Source: Symbiodinium natans (taxonomy: Eukaryota > Sar > Dinophyceae > Suessiales > Symbiodiniaceae). From it: 64,000 nucleotides of DNA. The notes under the pieces were generated by a model. That model did no database searches and had not been told where the DNA came from. It worked only from the letters and a program-made list of their open reading frames with translations. Positions 1-11,697 of the stretch are shown one piece after another. The first letter of the stretch is position 1. Each line of letters begins with the position of its first letter. A program made the translations under genes and the position numbers. Where the stretch lies: NCBI GenBank assembly GCA_905221605.1, contig CAJNDS010002668.1, forward strand, positions 60,001 through 124,000, written 5' to 3'.

Positions 1-1
1 C

Positions 2-3000
2 GAAGAAAACGGCCAAGGTTGGGACCAGCAGCTCTCCTACACCTGGTTCTCTGATCGCTGGGTTCTGCCGGCCCCCTACTACAAGACGACAGTGGTGTAC
101 AAGGTGCAGGGTATCAAAAGCATACACAAGTACTTATGCAGAAGTAATTATGCAAAAGTAATTTTACATAAGTTATACATAATAAGTAATTATGCATAAG
201 TATACATAAGTATGCATAAGTATACTTCTCGTGTGTCCCTATTTCGGCGGGCGGGAGAGGGGGGGCAATATGATGGAGAAGGGGGATTGCGCTGCTATCT
301 GTCGGCGAGATGCCATTGAGCAGGATAGTCCAGCTTTAAACCCAGTATGGGTGGGTGACTCCAAATCTAGACCGGAGACCATCACCGGTGCCAGAATACT
401 GTCACACGCCCACTAGGAGTGCGGAGGCTCAGAGGTACAACAAGCCCTAAGGGTATTAGATAGTACTTAAGCCTTAAAGTACCTCCTATTTAGGTACTTT
501 ATTTAGGGCCCAAGTACATAACAATGAGGTACATGGACCCTTAGGAGAAGGTGCTGTTTCTGAAAACCCTAAACCCTAAACCCCAACTGTTCGTTGCCAC
601 GTCTGCCAGGATTTGGACTTTGATGTCGACTACTATTTCCTGGACAGCAATTTCTTAGATGCGATGCCACCAGAGGAGGACGGCTGGTCCGCCAGAAGGT
701 CGCAAGAAGCGAAGAGTTTAGGATTTAGGGTTTAGGGTTTATTTAAGCTTGTTATCCGCATGGGGCAGCAAGCAAGAGCAGCAACCCTTACGTGGCCCCA
801 TTCGACATCGCCCATGTGCAATAGGTCGGATCCGCTATTGCAATATGTTATAAAAGTCATGCCTTTGAGCATCTCTCTACTCTCCTTGCACCTGGCACGC
901 ACGGATGGGCATCACAAGCAGAACTTGCCTCCATTCTTTGAGTCGCTGGAGGATTTTTCGGGTTAAGGTCTAGGTAAGATGATCTCAGAAGCTTCGTACC
1001 CTAAACCCTTGAAAGGACTGCCGGATGTTGCCATTCCAATATTGCGAATTGCCTGTCTCTAGGCAGATCCTCTGCGTCGTGAGAGGTAGAATCTTCTAGG
1101 GCTTGAGGGCTCATAGTGCCATAGCGAAGGACTGTAATGTACTGGCATCCAGTTCTGCACGGTAGTAGGATTCCCTTGGATCCTTAACTTCCCGCAGAAT
1201 ACCGACCTGCCACAACGTACATCAACCCTAAACCCTAAACCCTAAACCCTAAACCCTAAACCCTAAACCCTAAAACCTAAAACCTAAACCCAACACAGAA
1301 GCGCCCATGCAGGATCCAAACCACAACATGTGCAGCGCCATGGCTGATAAGGTTTAGGGTTTAGGGTTTAGGGGTTAGGGGTTAGGGTTTAGGGTTTAGG
1401 GTGTGTTGCTGGCTCGTCCTCAAGCCCAGATGCCAAAAAAAGGGGCGTAACACACCTTGAATGACCCTACAAGGAGCGACTCCCCTAGTCGTACGTAGAG
1501 TTTTGGGGGCCATAAATTGGGTTCTCAGGATCCTAACTTAGGTTATGCTATGGGTAGTATAGTAAGGGGCCCCGCCTTGTGTCGGACCTTGTGCACTGCA
1601 ACCCGGCAAGTTTGAGTTTGAGGCTGTTAGGAAGGCTGCAGCGAATCCGAAACCAACCCCGTAACCATAAATGCCCGAACAACACCAACAAATTAAATAA
1701 CGCCCATTAAAACACCCCCCCCCCTCCAAAACCTAAAGGCCAACCTCGAAAGCACCCTACTAACCCCAAAAGCCTTCAAGCCCCAAGACCCAACAAAATC
1801 TGAAATCCCTGTCATGTAGGCCCAAATCCCCAAAAAGAATCCTGCGAGCCCCTAACCCCTAGACCCTAGACCCTAAGCCCTAAACCCTAAACCCTAAACC
1901 CTGAACCCTAAACCAACACATGCCCCCGCGAAGGCTCCAAGAACAACCGGCCGGGTGCCACTTGCGCCTCCACTGGCGGCCCCGAGTCTGGGCTTGATAT
2001 CTTGCAGAGTTTGTTTTTTTGTTTTGGTTGGAGGGGGGGGGGGGTGTTAGGGTTTAGGCTTTAGGCTTTAGGGTTTTGGTTGATATCTTGCAGAGTTGGT
2101 CATTTTTGTTTAGGGGGGGGGGGGGGATTGGGGGGTTAGGGTTTAGGGTTAGGGTTTAGGGTTTAGGGTTTAGGGTTTAGGGTTTAGGGTTTAGGGTTTA
2201 GGGTTTAGGGTTTAGGGTTTAGGGTTTAGGGTTTAGGGTTTAGGGTTTAGGGTTTAGGGTTTAGGGTTTAGGGTTTAGGGTTTAGGGTTTAGGGTTTAGG
2301 GTTTAGGGTTTAGGGTTTAGGGTTTAGGGTTTAGGGTTTAGGGTTTAGGGTTTAGGGTTTAGGGTTTAGGGTTTAGGGTTTAGGGTTTAGGGTTTAGGGT
2401 TTAGGGTCAGGGTTTGGGTTGATATCTTGCAGAGTGTTTTTTAAATATTGGGGGGGGGTTCGGATTTAGGGGATTTAGGGTTTAGGTTTTACGGCCGGCT
2501 TAGGCCCTAAACCCCCATAAGCTCTTTTTACCCGAATAAAGGCGTGGATTTTCCTAACATCTTGAGCCCGAAATCCGTCCAGAGGAGTCGGTGGAGGACT
2601 GCCCCCATTGGTGCCTCGGGCAGGGAGTTTAAGGGATTAGTTAGGGTTGAGAGTTTAGGGAAGGCGTTCGTCATGTTAGTTAGACTTTGTTCTACGATTG
2701 CCCTTACCCCTAAACCCTAAGCGCTAAACCCTAAACCCTAAACCTTATAAACCCTAAAACGCACGCAAGGCTACGGTGAGGTTTGGCTGAGGCACTCCAT
2801 TCTTTGCCTTTTTTTTTCCTTGGGATGTTTCCCCGTTATGCTAAACAGCCCTGAGTATGGATTCTAGTAAACCCTATCAGAATCCCTATTGGGGACTGTG
2901 ATAGTAGAAGGGGCAATATCCCAATCCATTCCTGTCGAGCCTCTCAGGTTTGCGCAGCTCTGGGACGAGCAGAAAGCTACTAGGATCGGTTTGAGGAGGG

Positions 3001-4145
3001 GTTTAGGGTTTAGGGTTTAGGGTTTAGGGAACTTACCAGTAAGGGCCGCTTTCTGAAACTTGCTTTAGTTCATGGACTGAGAACCTAAGTTGTCATACAT
3101 ACAACCCAGTTTAGGGCCCTTAGTCGGTTATTAAGGGTCCCCTACTTGTAGGGTTTGAGGTTTAGAATTTTAGGATTGTGGGTGCTATGCACTTGGAGCA
3201 AAGGCCATGTTTCAGGGTTGCCCAGCATTATTCGCAGAGGCCTGAATGCAAAATAATTGCGCATGGTGAGTTCCGAGGAATGGATGAAGAACTTGTTGCC
3301 CCAGTCGACTGCAACATGGCAGATTGTCGTCACGCACTTTCCATGCGGGCACGAGCAGGATGGACCTTTACTTTCCCCACACTCACTTTAAACGGCTCGC
3401 CTTATCGGGGTTTGGTGTCTTGGGATTCGGCCGGAGGCTGAGCAGTCCTGCGTTCAAGAGTGTCCAGAGAACTGTAAACAGAAAAACACTCCAAACCCCA
3501 AGCCCCAAACCTGAAACCCGAAGCCGTAGCCCTATAAACCTTTGGCACTCTAAACCCGAAGCCCTAAATCCCAAACCCTAGACCCCAAACCTAAACCCGA
3601 AACCCCAAACTGGAAACCCTAAAACCGAAACCCAAAACCCGAAACCCCAAACCCGAAACCCCAAACCCTAAACCCCAATTCCTAAACCCCAAACCCTAAA
3701 CCCTAAACCCCAAACCCTAACCCCAAACCCTAAACCCCAAAGCCGAAACCCCAGACCCCAAACCCCAAACCCCTAAACCCCAAACCCCAAACCCTAAACC
3801 CCAAACCCCAAACCCTAAACCCCAAACCCTAAACCCCAAACCCCAAACCCCAAACCCCAAACCCTAAACCCCAAACCCTAAACCCTAAACCCCAAACCCT
3901 AAACCCTAAACCCTCCACCACACTTTCTATGAGAGCAGGGCTTCTACAGCCAGCTGCGCGCCCGGGGACTGGATTTGCTCATCACCGGCCATCGGCATGA
4001 CCAGGAGCTCTGGCTCCTCAGCCTTTAGGTTTTATTCTTTAGGGTTTAGGGTTTAGAGCTTAGGGTTTAGGGTAGATTTGTGCTCATTTGGGGTTTCGGC
4101 GGTTCGCGGCCAGCAGTGGATGCCATTTGCTTAAGAACCCCTCCC

Positions 4146-4177
<32 letters not shown>

Positions 4178-4631
4178 AGAAAAAGAGTCAAAACACACAT
4201 TTCTTCCTGGGGGCATTACGCAAATCGAAGCAACGGGCCGAGCAGCCGGGCGTCGTTTTCGGCCGCCAGAAGGCACGCCCAAGGACTCATTGTCCCTAGG
4301 GTTTAGGCCCCAAAATCATCATTGTACAGGAACCTCTTCATAAAGTCCGTCCGCAGAGTTCATGAACCCTTGTAGGACGTCTTCTTCGCCTCAGCCGAGG
4401 TTTCCCGAGCACCACTGGAAGAACCACATGGGCATGACTTGCATCGTCACTGGTGGTGGCGGAGGAATCACCTCGGAAGCCACGCCAAATCCGAACAACA
4501 CAGTGGATTGGTATGGCGAGGCGCAGTACGGCTTCTACGACCTGACCATCTCGAAGACTGAGATTCTGGTTGAGTCGATCAACTACGATGGCACCGTCCT
4601 CCTGAGCCACACCGTGTACCCACGAAAATAG
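2..4631 (+). CDS. Acid phosphatase (purple/tartrate-resistant type metallophosphoesterase), 5'-truncated, multi-exon
   Basis: Hydrolyses phosphomonoesters with a binuclear metal centre; this superfamily also contains the apicomplexan glideosome protein GAP50. Proposed exons: 2-103, 589-698, 769-815, 1299-1351, 1916-2008, about 2566-2624, 3939-4020 and about 4394-4631. Exon 1 reads [18 protein letters not shown], like the conserved RW-x-P-x-x-YY strand of the family. Exon 2 carries [12 protein letters not shown], matching the family's FFxxDT strand. The exon at 3939 has [16 protein letters not shown] at 3987-3998 is the metal-binding GHxH motif. The last exon contains CIVTGGGGG, the usual VSGAG-type motif, and ends in TAG at 4629-4631. 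Motif order matches the family. The N-terminal GDxG and GNHD motifs lie upstream of the window. Middle exons (1299, 1916, 2566) are recognised only by open frame and composition, so their borders are tentative. Donors are GT or GC. Confidence 0.7.
128..228. repeat. AT-rich imperfect tandem repeat in the first phosphatase intron
   Basis: Irregular repeats of TATGCATAAGTA/AAGTAATTATGCA type directly after exon 1. The composition is unlike the GC-rich exons. No function is suggested by the sequence. Confidence 0.6.
448..545. mobile_element. Family B hairpin element (GGGTCCATGTACCTA ends)
   Basis: Begins CCCTAAGGGT and ends GAGGTACATGGACCCTTAGG, with the family's internal GGGCCCAAGTA block. Other copies of this palindromic family lie near 11.7, 13.5, 28.9, 37.5, 46.7, 55.0, 58.0, 59.2 and 60.4 kb. 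It is inside the intron between phosphatase exons 1 and 2. Confidence 0.6.
1208..1287. repeat. Intronic CCCTAAA telomere-like array
   Basis: About ten near-perfect CCCTAAA units with two degenerate ones at the right end. The array lies just upstream of the proposed exon at 1299, and TTTAGGG in the opposite orientation starts straight after that exon at 1352, so an exon of about 50 bases is flanked by inverted telomere-type arrays. Confidence 0.9.
1467..1575. mobile_element. Family D element (CTACAAGGAGGGGCCCC ends), intronic
   Basis: Starts CTACAAGGAG, has the family core ATAAATTGGGTT and CCTAACTTAGGTTAT, and ends TAGTATAGTAAGGGGCCCCG. Other copies lie near 11.0, 20.6, 20.9, 26.2, 32.5, 42.2, 45.0, 48.0, 52.75, 58.8 and 60.3 kb. 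In good copies the ends are inverted repeats (CTACAAGGAGG / CCTCCTTGTAG). Confidence 0.6.
2125..2407. repeat. Long interstitial TTTAGGG array
   Basis: About 40 nearly perfect TTTAGGG units, the longest uninterrupted array in the window. It sits inside the phosphatase intron between exons 1916-2008 and 2566-2624, and is bracketed by copies of an exon-end sequence (2080-2096 and 2419-2435). It is internal to a gene, so it is not a chromosome end. Confidence 0.95.
2820..2926. mobile_element. Family G element (TTGGGATGTTCCCCC ends)
   Basis: Starts CTTGGGATGTTTCCCC and ends near GGGGCAATATCCCAA, with an internal GATTCTAGTA...AATCCCTATT block. Related copies are at 24723-24833 and 40137-40250. The ends are inverted repeats. 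No protein-coding capacity. Confidence 0.6.
3560..3913. repeat. Mixed CCCTAAA / CCCCAAA / CCCGAAA array
   Basis: About 350 bases of heptamers in which CCCTAAA alternates with CCCCAAA and occasional CCCGAAA. The interspersion suggests local spread of variant units. It lies immediately upstream of the phosphatase exon carrying the GHxH motif. Confidence 0.9.
4128..4176. mobile_element. Family C element remnant (GCTTAAGAACCCCCC) with long C/A homopolymers
   Basis: Reads TTGCTTAAGAACCCC, then a long C run and an A run. This is the left end of a family whose right end is GGGGGGTTCTTAAGCA. Fuller copies are at 4707-4867, 24546-24663 and 35163-35308. No matching right end was seen here. Confidence 0.5.
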
Positions 4632-4706
4632 GTTCCTCATGGTTCTTCAGGATGTCGCTGGTGCTTCCACGATTGACCCTGGACAGGCTGCATGCTCTTG
4701 CTACTA

Positions 4707-4867
4707 ATTGGTGAAGAACCCCCCCCCAAATAGTAATAGTAATATTAAGAATAATAATAATTAATAATAATAATTATTATTATTATTAACATAAATAGTA
4801 GTCCCTTTACTACCCTTATAAGGAAGAACATTTGCTTATTTTATGTGGGGTTCTTATGCAAATAGTA
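4707..4867. mobile_element. Family C element with AT-rich core, just 3' of the phosphatase gene
   Basis: Left end GTGAAGAACCCCCCCC, then an AT-rich trinucleotide stretch (AATAATAATA...TTATTATT) and a right end TGGGGTTCTTATGCAAATAG. The ends are inverted and the core can itself fold back. It lies about 75 bases after the phosphatase stop codon. Confidence 0.6.
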
Positions 4868-5330
4868 GCTTCTTGGGCCTCCCATAGAGGATGGGAGTGG
4901 CCGTGAATTCAGCTTAGATGTAAAGCACATCGTGATATCGCACTTTTGCGTGCTGGCAGTTGTGGCAGTAAGACCTGCCTCACAAAGACTGCCGTGTGCA
5001 CCTGCACAGAGGATTTTCGCACGAGGTCCCTATGTGTTGCTCAGCTCAGAAGGTTGGGCTACTGTCTTAGGCCGTCTTAGTACTTGGCACGTACCCAAGA
5101 TTCATCTTAGCAAGAAAAGCGTGGCTCCGCAAGCTCCTTTGCCAGGAATCAGGAAGTGTCACGGAGTTAGGAATCAGAAGCCATCAAAGCCATCCTCCCA
5201 AACTGGCCCCGGCAGAGGGCATCTTAGTTTGAATTGATCTACTTCCATACAAAATCACCCCACTTAAGACAAAGCCTTGACCCCAAACCCCAAACCCTAA
5301 TCCCGAAACCCCAAACGTACAACTACCAAG

Positions 5331-6829
5331 CGGAGGAAGCATCGCACCGTGCCGCTTTCGATCGTGTGGCTGAGAAGCTGTCCGAGTGGCTGAAGTGTCT
5401 GGGCAGATGCTGCGCGGAAGGTTGTTGCAGAATAGAAACTCTACACCCCAAGCCCTCAATCCTAAACCCTAGACCCCAAACTCTACCTGTGGTTATCTGG
5501 CTCAACGAGCTGGAAAGTCTGCCAAGATCTTAGGGGCTGTGAGCCCAACCACACAGAATCCCGGAAGCCCTAAACCCCTAGGTAGGATAAGGAGGACCCT
5601 TAAACGGGAACCCTTCTAAACCCTCTTCTGGCGCTCTTAAATCTATATCCCCAAGGGTCCCCCTGACCCTATCACCTATCAACCCTAAACCCCAAACCCC
5701 AAACCCCAAGCCCAAAACCCTAAACCCTAAACCCTAAACCCTAAACCATGCCAAGGACTTGCCCGAGGTGATGGCCCTGCTTGGCTGCTGGATCGCGGGC
5801 AAAAGCAGTGCAAGCTGGGCCCAAGGGTTTGGGATTCTGGGCGTTTTGGGTTTGTAGGGTATTGGGGTTTAGGGTTTAGGGTTTATTGGGTATTGCGGTT
5901 TAGGGTTTAGGGTTTAGGGTTTCGGGTTCCGGGTACTCTGAGAGTTCTTCTGCCACGACATCACAGCCCGGATGCAAAGCGTGTCCCAAGCATTGGGGCG
6001 GATGTTGCAGTGTTTGGGTAGGGGGGCGGGCTGTATACTGTCGCAAGTTGATCTCACAAGACAGGACTATCAGTGTCAAGGAGCATGCGACAACCGAGAT
6101 CCAGCAAAGCCCCTCAAACCCTATGCCTAAATTCTCAGCCCTAAGCCCTGAAGCTCGTCACACCTCCACTTAGCCTAGCTTATGGCCATACTTCAACCCT
6201 TGTCTCCAAGGTACGTATGTACCTGTGCATATGTGCATGTACTTCCTGGCCGTGTGGTTCTCATGTCAGATTTGATCTACTGGAGGTGGGAGCACGTCTC
6301 TGTTGGAGGTGGTTATATACATGCATGTTTATATGCACGTCTGCAACAAGTAAGTGTGCATTTGTGCATGTATGCATGCATTCCTCTATATGTGTGCCTG
6401 CCTCCATGCATGTAGGTATGCATGTATGCGTGCGTGCATGTACCTTAGTGCGTCTGTACGTCTGTAGGTGTCTAGAGCTATACTGAGTATACTGTGTGGT
6501 ATGCCGTCGTGGCATGTCTTGGTATGTCGTGTATGTACAATATGTGCGTGCATGCATTTGTATGCAGCACAGCCGCGTGGTTCCTAACCTTGAATCTAAC
6601 CCCTGAGCCTAAACCCCAAGCCCTGGAGCACACGAGTCCTAAGCCCCAAACCCTAAACCCTAAACCCTAAACCCTGGAGGGAAAACTAAACCCTAAACCC
6701 TAAACCCCAAACCCTAAACCCAACACCCCAAACCCGAAACCCTAAACCCTCAAAGATGCAACGCCGAGGCTAGGAGTTGAGTCCAAGCACTCAGCCCTCT
6801 CGCGCTTGAAGCCGATGCTAGCCCGCCCG
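5331..6829 (+). CDS. Unrecognised helical protein, five proposed exons
   Basis: Proposed exons: 5331-5420, 5756-5825, about 5946-6017, 6046-6108 and 6756-6829. The first four read as amphipathic helix with Cys/Leu/Trp, for example AFDRVAEKLSEWLKCLGRCC, DLPEVMALLGCWIAGKSSAS, ITARMQSVSQALGRMLQCLG and LISQDRTISVKEHATTEIQQ. The last reads VESKHSALSRLKPMLARP and ends at either TAA or a GTAAGA donor at 6828. The first exon begins after AG and ends at G|GTTGT; the second ends at G|GTTTGG. I recognise no domain. A possible upstream start region near 4938 (MISHFCVLAVVAVRP) was not linked by phase. Exons are likely real from composition, but gene limits are not fixed. Confidence 0.45.
6180..6560. other. 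Non-telomeric stretch rich in GCATGTATG-type words
   Basis: About 380 bases with frequent TGCATG, GTATG and TGTGTG words and no telomere-like repeat. Open frames on both strands are low-complexity Cys/Met/Val/Thr/His and overlap each other, so I do not call a gene. It may be a decayed ATGT-type microsatellite like that at 8560. Confidence 0.5.
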
Positions 6830-7621
6830 TAAGAGGTTTAGGGTTACGGGTTTAGGGTTTATAGGGTTTAGGGTTTAGGGTTTAGGAGGTTTGCAGTTTC
6901 TGTGATTTTGGCGTGACATGGGGCGTTTGAGAATTTAGGCCTTCTTGCATTGTGTTGGGTTGTGTAAGCCCTAAACCCTATGAAGGGTGTCCGGATGATG
7001 TCGGGATATTTGGGGTGATGGGTTTGCGATGCCGCGCTGCGTTGGGGTGCCCAAATTGGCAGCAATGCTCAGTAATATAGGGGCTTGTTGAGCCATAATA
7101 TGTCCTTTGCAGTCTACCCAAGGCCTCCTTTGTAGTACCTTTTTGGGGTCGCATAGGGGACTCCCCTATAAAAGCTCAAAAAAAAAACTACATTGGAGCC
7201 TAAACCTTAAACCCGCAAACCCGAAGGAAAGCTTGGTGAAGGCTCGGGAGTCCCCCTTTCATAGGGGCCAGACCAAGGGACCGAATGCCCGGCTTGTGAA
7301 ACTGCGTTTGGGGGTTCCATGGTCTCGTTTTTTTCTTGTGTTTTTTCGAGAGGGCTTCATTAGAGGAAAATCAGGACTTGCGTGTTTCCGGGAACCTTTT
7401 ATGCCGGGCCTTTGCTGAAGCCCTCCAGGCCCTTCCTTGGAGGTTCAGGACGTATAAACCCAATTATAACTGCACTTAAGAAGCCCCCTAAGGCCCCTGA
7501 GTAGGTGATAAGTACAGTTATAATTGGGGTTAGAAGTAGCTCTAAACCCTACACCCTAAACCCTAAACTGAACCTCCAAGTATGAACCTCCAAGTACAGC
7601 ATTCAGCCCCAACACATGAAG

Positions 7622-8558
7622 CCGTGAACACCACGTTGCACGCAGCTGCCAGGTACTAGCGGCCGGGGAGCTGCGCATGGGCTTGGAGGGGTGCATCACC
7701 GTCAGGGTTCAGGGTTCAGGGTTTAGGGTTTAGGGTGTAGGGTTGAGGGTTTAGGGTTTAGGGTTCAGGGTTCAGGGTTCAGGGTTTAGGGCTTAGGGTT
7801 TAGGGTTTAGGGTTCAGGGTTCAGGGTTTAGGGCTTAGGGTTGGTTAGGAACTAAACCCCAGGCTGCGATAGTGGAAGCAGGGGTTTGTTGGGTTTGTTT
7901 GCTCGACAGATGAAGGTTTTTCCCAGTTTCTGCTCCACAGTGCGTCCGATGGCAAAAAAACTACACTGAACCCTAAACAGTCAGAGTTGATACGTCCCCC
8001 CCATAATCCCCCAAAAGCTCACCCAAGCACTGAGCGCGGCGGCTTAACGCCCTGAACCCGAAACCGAATTGGATTCCCGCATGTCGTTCCGTTCGGGAAG
8101 TAGGGTCTGGCAACTTTGGGGTTTGGGAGTGATTCTATAATTTCTTGGCTCGTGTTTATCTAGTCCTTCATACAAAAGGTAGGCTCCCAAGAACATGGAG
8201 CTATTTTTTCTTTTGGGGGGGGAGGGGGGATGTCTTGGTAGCCTGCTGGACCTCCATCCGCCCTCTTTTGAGCCTCATAAGCCTCATGCCATTTTTTGGT
8301 GTATTCCCCAGAATAGGGTATACCCTTCATACATCCTCCCCCCCACCATACTAGGGGAAGCCCAAATCCAATCCTACACCCAGCCGTATGCCAGCAAAGT
8401 ACATTGTCCTGGCCCTCAGGTACGGAACGCAAGAAGGCCAACGGAGAGCGGCCAGTTTTCTCAAGTTGTGGGCGCTCAGGCTTAGGGCATCATCGAGAAG
8501 TAGAAATGTCGGCGCTTTAGGTTTATATGTATACACACACACGCACATACATATATAC

Positions 8559-8589
<31 letters not shown>

Positions 8590-10325
8590 TGTATGTATGT
8601 ATGTATGTATGTATGTATGTATGTATGTATGTATGTATGTATGTATGTGTGTATGTGTGTATGTGTGTATGTATGTGTGTATGTATGTGTGTATGTATGT
8701 GTGTATGTATGTGTGTATGTATGTATGTATGTATGTATGTATGTATGTATGTATGTATGTATGTATGTATGTATACATACATACAGACATACATACATAC
8801 ATGTGTATATACATGTGTGTGAAGATATGTGTATAAAAGTAGAGATAGATAGATCTAGATATAGACGTTTGATATAAGTCAGTTAAGATTTGCATCGCTC
8901 AGAGCACCAAAGTAGACAAAAACGGCCCCGAAGTTTCACTCGACCACCCATGCGTACCTGCTTGAGTCATGGGATTTTGCCTTGGACCCATGAGGTTGTA
9001 CCCTTGGGTTTGGGACCCCTTTTGCTGATCCTCTAAGGCAATCTCAGGGGATGCGTGACCCGAATCCCTAAACCCTAAACCCTAAACCCTAAACCCTAAA
9101 CCCTAAACCCTAAACCCTAAACGGGCGGGGTTCAAGGGCGGTAGGTCCGAGTATGACTCCCTTGATTGATAGCAGGCCTATGCGCAGCCTGCATGATGCT
9201 GGAGGCAGCCATCGTGGCGCTGGGCAAGGCCCGGGTGTTCAACCCCTTGACCCTAAACCCTAAGCCCTAAACCCTAAACCCCAAACCCCAAACCCTAAAC
9301 CCTAAACCCTACACCCTAAACCCCAAACCCCAAACCCTAAACCCTAAACCCTAAACCCTACCCTAGCAAAACCTTTGCAAGGGCAAGCTGTTGCTGGGAG
9401 TCTTAGGTTAGTTACATTCCCCCTTTAATATGGCCCCTTACCTTCTTTAAAGGGATCTGATGTACATGCCCTTGGATTGTATAGGTTTTTTTTCAGGTGT
9501 GGGGGAGGTTCCTGTTTTTAAGGGCCCATGTTAAGGGACCATGCAACTACCCTAAGAGCCTGGCGGAAAGGTTCGCCATGCATGCTGCTTGGGTTAGTAG
9601 ACGATCAAGCTCGTAAGCCCTCCCTTCTTAGGGTTCGGTCGTTTTACCCCCAAGCGCTCAAGACGATTCTGTGGTAGGTTGCCTATCAGAATCCGACAGG
9701 GTGGAGTTTAGAGAAATGTTGGCACCTTCATGCCATCCCGCTTCGACAGTCCTTTGCCAGCTTGAAGTCATAAGTGGGGCATCTTGAGTTGTAGCCGGTC
9801 ATTACCTTTCTGAGCCTTTCTCAAACCTTTTTCTTTATCAACCGCCCTAAACCCTAGACACTTTTTTCAATGCTTGACGAGCCATGAACGTCGTATAGAG
9901 CTTAGGGTATAAACCCTGAACCCAGAACCCTATTCGACCCTAAGGATCCATGGGCCCTATATAGTATGTACGTGGGCCCTAAAGCTACTTATAAGGCCCA
10001 AGAATATACAATAGATTCATGGAGCCTTCGGGAGGCTTACCCTAAGGGCCCCAGACCCCATTTGTTAAGGCCTTTCATGCGTGACCTCGTTATTTGGGGT
10101 CTTGGGCCCTTAGGGTTTAGGGTTTAGGGTTTAGGGTTTAGGGTCTAGGGTTTAGGGTTTAGGGTTTAGGGTTTAGCGTTTAGCGTTTAGCGTTTAGGGT
10201 TTAGGGTTTAGGGTTTAGGGTTTAGGGTTTAGTTATGTTCGGGTTTTCGGGGGTTGTTTTAGCCCGTAGAAGAAGATCCTCGATCCCAGGATGCTGAGGC
10301 CCTGGAGAGCGGCAACCTCGAAGAG
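7622..10325 (+). CDS. Isolated exons of unrecognised protein(s)
   Basis: Three coding-looking pieces lie far apart. About 7622-7704 contains VLAAGELRMGLEGCITV in one frame. 9176-9228 reads LCAACMMLEAAIVALGK and ends AAG|GC. 10290-10325 reads DAEALESGNLEE, phase 0 at both ends, with an AG acceptor and a GC donor. Between them are telomere-like arrays (7708-7838, 9064-9122, 9245-9360), a GGGGGGAGGGGGG tract and the ATGT microsatellite. Whether the pieces belong to one transcript is unknown. No domain is recognised. Confidence 0.35.
7704..7840. repeat. Mixed TTCAGGG/TTTAGGG array
   Basis: Units alternate between GGGTTCA and GGGTTTA with a few GGGCTTA and GGGTGTA forms. It directly follows an exon-like stretch at 7622-7704. 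Confidence 0.85.
8559..8810. repeat. ATGT tetranucleotide microsatellite
   Basis: More than 50 ATGT units with a central block of GTGT interruptions, then a short inverted ACAT stretch near 8774-8800, so the right end can fold back. Long open frames on both strands here are repeat artefacts (YVCM, THIH). Confidence 0.95.
9064..9122. repeat. CCCTAAA array
   Basis: Eight perfect CCCTAAA units between an unrecognised spacer and the exon at 9176. Confidence 0.9.
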
Positions 10326-10374
10326 GCGAGGGTTTGGGGTTTGGGTTGGGGTTTAGGGTCCCTAAACCCTAAAC

Positions 10375-10546
10375 TCTAAACCCTAAACCCTCCTAAACCC
10401 TAAACCCTAAACCCTAAACCCTAAACCCTAAACCCTAAACCCTAAACCCTAAACCCTAAACCCTAAACCCTAAACCCTAAACCCTAAACCCTAAACCCTA
10501 AACCCTAAACCCTAAACCCTAAACCCTAAACCCTAAACCCTAAACC
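10375..10546. repeat. Long CCCTAAA array facing a TTTAGGG array
   Basis: About 23 CCCTAAA units. The intron begins with GGTTTGGGGTTTGGGTTGGG at 10330 in the other orientation, so the two form an inverted pair. The exon 10290-10325 ends at a GC donor directly before it. Confidence 0.95.
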
Positions 10547-11513
10547 CAAGTCCAGCTTCAAAAGGGCTTAGGGTTTAGGCGGTTTAGGGCTTAAGGTCTC
10601 AGGGCTGCGGTTCAGAATGCATGGGATGAAGACTCGTACCCCTAAGGTTGTACCCCTAAAGCTTCCCCTTTATATACTCCTCATATGGCCCGAATATTGC
10701 CTTAAAAGGGACCCCCAAAACCCAAGGAAACAACCTCAAGGGTCCACGGTAGAACCCCCAGAGTTGCACTTCTATCACTCACAGGGCTCCAAGAAATGGG
10801 GGGGGGGTTAGGGGGGGTTTTACCTTATTGGGGTCCTTATGATCAGGGAAGCCTATTATTTGGGGGCCTCCTTTAGGGGCTTTTCTTTAGGGTTTAGGGT
10901 TTAGGGTTTAGGTAAACCCCCAAATCTACGCCTAACTGGTCACAAGCAGAACCTGACTTATGCTGAGCGAGAGCACCTATCTTCTCCCCCCTCTCCCCTT
11001 ACAAGTAAGGGCCCCTTTCATACACTGACTTTAGTTAGTGGACTCAGAACCTAAGTTGTGATACCTATGAACCCAGTTTTTTGCCCTAAACCCTGAACCC
11101 AAAACCCTAACCCTAAACATAGGGCGCTTACAACTCTACTTAGAACCGACTGTTAGACCGCTCCGCCTGTAAGCTGTTGGGGTTTCAGCCGGACGCTCCA
11201 TGGAATCCCCTACAACCCCCCACCCCCCCCTCTATAGGGTTTAGGGTTTAGGGTTTGGGGTTTGGGGTTTAGGGTTTAGGGTTTAGGGTTTGGGGGTACT
11301 ACCCCTCTCTATACTACCATCCCTAGGTTCCCCCCATAGTTAAGGCTACTTAGGGATAACTTACTCGAATTAAGGTTACTTATATATGGGGGGGAACCTA
11401 CTACAGAGGGGGGTAGTACGGAAGCCCATGAGAGCCAACCCTCAGTCCCTGTTGTGGCTTTGCCGAGGGTTCAAGAGCTTCGCAGTCAAGTTGAGCCCTA
11501 GCCCTTAGGGTTA

Positions 11514-11690
11514 GGGTTTAGGGTTTAGAGCCCTAGCCCTTAGGGTTAGGGTTTAGGGTTTAGGGTTTAGGGTTTAGGGTTTAGGGTTTAGGGTTTAGGG
11601 TTTAGGGTTTAGGGTTTAGGGTTTAGGGTTTAGGGGTTAGGGGTTAGGGGTTAGGGTTTAGGGTTTAGGGTTTAGGGTTTAAGGTTTAGG
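11514..11690. repeat. TTTAGGG array with a duplicated leader
   Basis: Array of about 20 units. At its left a word of about 34 bases beginning AGCCCTAGCCCTTAGGG occurs twice in tandem (about 11494-11527 and 11528-11561). Confidence 0.9.
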
Positions 11691-11697
11691 GTAACCC

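Noticed and set aside
820-830. In-frame TAG directly before GT as a stop codon (also 4026-4028 and 46060-46062)
   Set aside because: At 822 and 4026 a GT or GC a few bases upstream gives a donor that avoids the stop, and downstream exons continue the protein. The 46060 case remains open.
2125-2407. Chromosome end or subtelomere
   Set aside because: Arrays occur in both orientations throughout, inside introns whose flanking exons join in phase.
8351-8895. Overlapping 90-147 codon frames on both strands (YVCM, THIH)
   Set aside because: Pure ATGT microsatellite translation.
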